NCBI GenBank assembly: GCA_018971455.1
Contig: JAGXAV010000049.1
Location: 1 to 9,154 of the forward strand
Direction of reading: 5' to 3'
Length of the DNA stretch: 9,154 bases
Origin: Rhodospirillales bacterium
Lineage (GTDB): Bacteria; Pseudomonadota; Alphaproteobacteria; Acetobacterales; Acetobacteraceae
Made by a program: the position numbers and the translations under genes. Shown piece by piece: positions 6,225-9,154 of this stretch. Every line of letters begins with the position of its first letter. Positions within the stretch are counted from its first letter, which is position 1. Under the pieces are notes generated by a model, which saw nothing but the letters and a program-made list of their open reading frames with translations, was not told the origin of the DNA and ran no database searches.

Positions 6225-7544
6225 ATGGATGACACAAGCGGCGAGGCGGTGATGCGCCCGGCCGGCCTGTCGGAGCGCACGGTCGCGGCCGGGCAGGAGG
6301 TGCTGGCCGGGCGGCGGCGCGGGCTGCTCGATTTTCTGCCTTTTGCCGGGCCCGCCGTGGTGGCCTCCATCGCCTATATCGACCCCGGCAATTTCGCCAC
6401 CAACATCCAGGCCGGCAGCCATTATGGCTATGCGCTGCTGTGGGTGGTGGTGGCGGCCAATGCCATCGCCATGCTGTTCCAGGGCCTCTCGGCCAAGCTC
6501 GGCATCGTCACCGGGCGAAGCCTGGCGAGCCTGTGCCGGCTGCATCTGCCCGGGCCGCTGGTGGTGGCGATGTGGCTGGCCAGCGAAGTCGCCGCCATGG
6601 CGACCGATCTGGCCGAGTTCCTCGGCGGCGCCATCGGGCTGGCGCTGCTGTTCCATCTGCCGCTGCTGGCGGCGCTGGGCATCACCGCGCTGGTGACCTA
6701 CGGGCTGCTGCTGCTGGGGCATCGCGGCTTCCGGCCGATCGAGCTGGTGATCGGCGGTTTCATCGCGGTGATCGGGCTGGGCTTCGCCGTCGAGGTGCTG
6801 ATCGCGCATCTGGACTGGGCGGCCTTCGCCCGGGGAGCGGTGGTGCCGGACCTGCCCGATGGCGGGGCGTTGACGCTGGCCGTGGGCATCATCGGCGCCA
6901 CCGTGATGCCGCACGCGATCTATCTGCATTCGGCGCTGACGCAGAACCGCATGCCCACGGCGGGGCTGGCGCAGCGGCGCCGGCTGCTCGGCTTCTCCAA
7001 CCGCGAGGTGGTGCTGGCGCTGAGCTTCGCGGGGGTGGTGAACATGGCGATGGTGGGCATGGCGGCGGCGGTGTTCCATGCCGGCCATGCCGATGTGGCG
7101 GAGATCGAGACCGCCTATCACCTGCTGGTGCCGCTGCTCGGCGGCGGCGCCGGCATCGCCTTCATGGCGGCGCTGCTCGCCTCGGGGTTTTCAAGCTCGG
7201 TGGTGGGCACCATGGCCGGGCAGTCGATCATGCAGGATTTCCTGCGCTGGCGCACGCCGCTGTGGCTGCGCCGGGCCATCACCATGCTGCCGGCCTTCGC
7301 GGTGGTGGCGCTGGGCTGGAACGCGACGCAGAGCCTGATGATCAGCCAGGTCGTGCTGAGCCTGGCACTGCCGGTGCCGATGCTGGCGCTGCTGTGGTTC
7401 ACCGGACGGCGGGCGGTGATGGGCGCGTTCGTCAATTCGCGCCTGACGCAGGCCGTTGCGGTGGCCGCGGCGCTGGTGGTGATGGCGCTGAACGCCGTGC
7501 TGCTGGCGCAGCTGGCCGGGGTGGCGATTCCCGGCCTGGGGTGA
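6225..7544 (+). CDS. mntH: Nramp-family manganese transporter MntH
   Basis: A 439-aa inner-membrane, proton-coupled divalent metal importer for Mn(II), and less well Fe(II). Seen here: YIDPGNFATN in helix 1, with metal ligands Asp53 and Asn56; ATDLAEF at 126-132; GATVMPHAIYLHS in helix 6, with Ala225 and Met228 of the A-x-x-M-P-H signature; and FSSSVVGTMAGQ at 322-333. About eleven hydrophobic segments are present, as in E. coli MntH, and sequence similarity runs along the full length. The first ATG (6225) has little Shine-Dalgarno. An in-frame ATG at 6252 has GAGG at 6243-6246, 5 nt upstream, and may be the true start, giving 430 aa. The gene diverges from mntR across a 176-bp region with a palindromic operator, so Mn-dependent repression is expected. 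It converges on hemB with a 19-bp gap. Confidence 0.95.
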   Translation: MDDTSGEAVMRPAGLSERTVAAGQEVLAGRRRGLLDFLPFAGPAVVASIAYIDPGNFATNIQAGSHYGYALLWVVVAANAIAMLFQGLSAKLGIVTGRSLASLCRLHLPGPLVVAMWLASEVAAMATDLAEFLGGAIGLALLFHLPLLAALGITALVTYGLLLLGHRGFRPIELVIGGFIAVIGLGFAVEVLIAHLDWAAFARGAVVPDLPDGGALTLAVGIIGATVMPHAIYLHSALTQNRMPTAGLAQRRRLLGFSNREVVLALSFAGVVNMAMVGMAAAVFHAGHADVAEIETAYHLLVPLLGGGAGIAFMAALLASGFSSSVVGTMAGQSIMQDFLRWRTPLWLRRAITMLPAFAVVALGWNATQSLMISQVVLSLALPVPMLALLWFTGRRAVMGAFVNSRLTQAVAVAAALVVMALNAVLLAQLAGVAIPGLG

Positions 7545-7549
7545 GCGCA

Positions 7550-9154
<1,605 letters not shown>

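Overview
The window comes from a GC-rich (about 70% by eye) Gram-negative chromosome, most likely an alphaproteobacterium. The evidence is an aspartate-type HemB, an E. coli-like MntR next to MntH, a paired alanyl-tRNA editing protein and mercaptopyruvate sulfurtransferase, and strong GGAGG ribosome binding sites. Assignment to an order (perhaps Rhodospirillales or relatives) is a guess. I see no insertion sequence, phage gene, CRISPR array, tRNA or rRNA. The region looks like ordinary, densely packed chromosome, with nine protein-coding genes, two of them cut by the window edges.

Left part (1-4278, minus strand): a probable four-gene operon, read right to left. It holds an NAD(P)-dependent aldehyde dehydrogenase, a membrane-anchored right-handed beta-helix protein that starts 4 nt after the dehydrogenase stop, an AlaX-type alanyl-tRNA editing protein, and a SseA-like 3-mercaptopyruvate sulfurtransferase that runs off the left edge. 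A perfect 15-bp tandem duplication sits between the last two genes and carries a second copy of the sulfurtransferase Shine-Dalgarno.

Middle (4356-5567, plus): a CaiB/BaiF family CoA-transferase, divergent from the aldehyde dehydrogenase across a short shared intergenic region. This pair suggests catabolism of an organic acid or aldehyde, but the substrate cannot be read from the sequence.

Right part (5590-9154): a manganese homeostasis pair, mntR (minus) and mntH (plus), transcribed divergently. A perfect 16-bp palindrome overlaps the predicted mntH promoter and is the obvious MntR operator. Convergent to mntH is hemB (minus), encoding a porphobilinogen synthase whose metal site carries aspartates instead of zinc-binding cysteines. 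A hairpin with the hemB stop codon in its loop lies between mntH and hemB. Divergent from hemB, the first 158 codons of a Cj0069-family, ATP-grasp-like protein run off the right edge.

Nothing here amounts to a clearly new system. The points most worth a second look are the MntR operator and promoter layout, the 15-bp duplication, the anchored beta-helix protein coupled to a dehydrogenase, and the poorly understood Cj0069-family protein.
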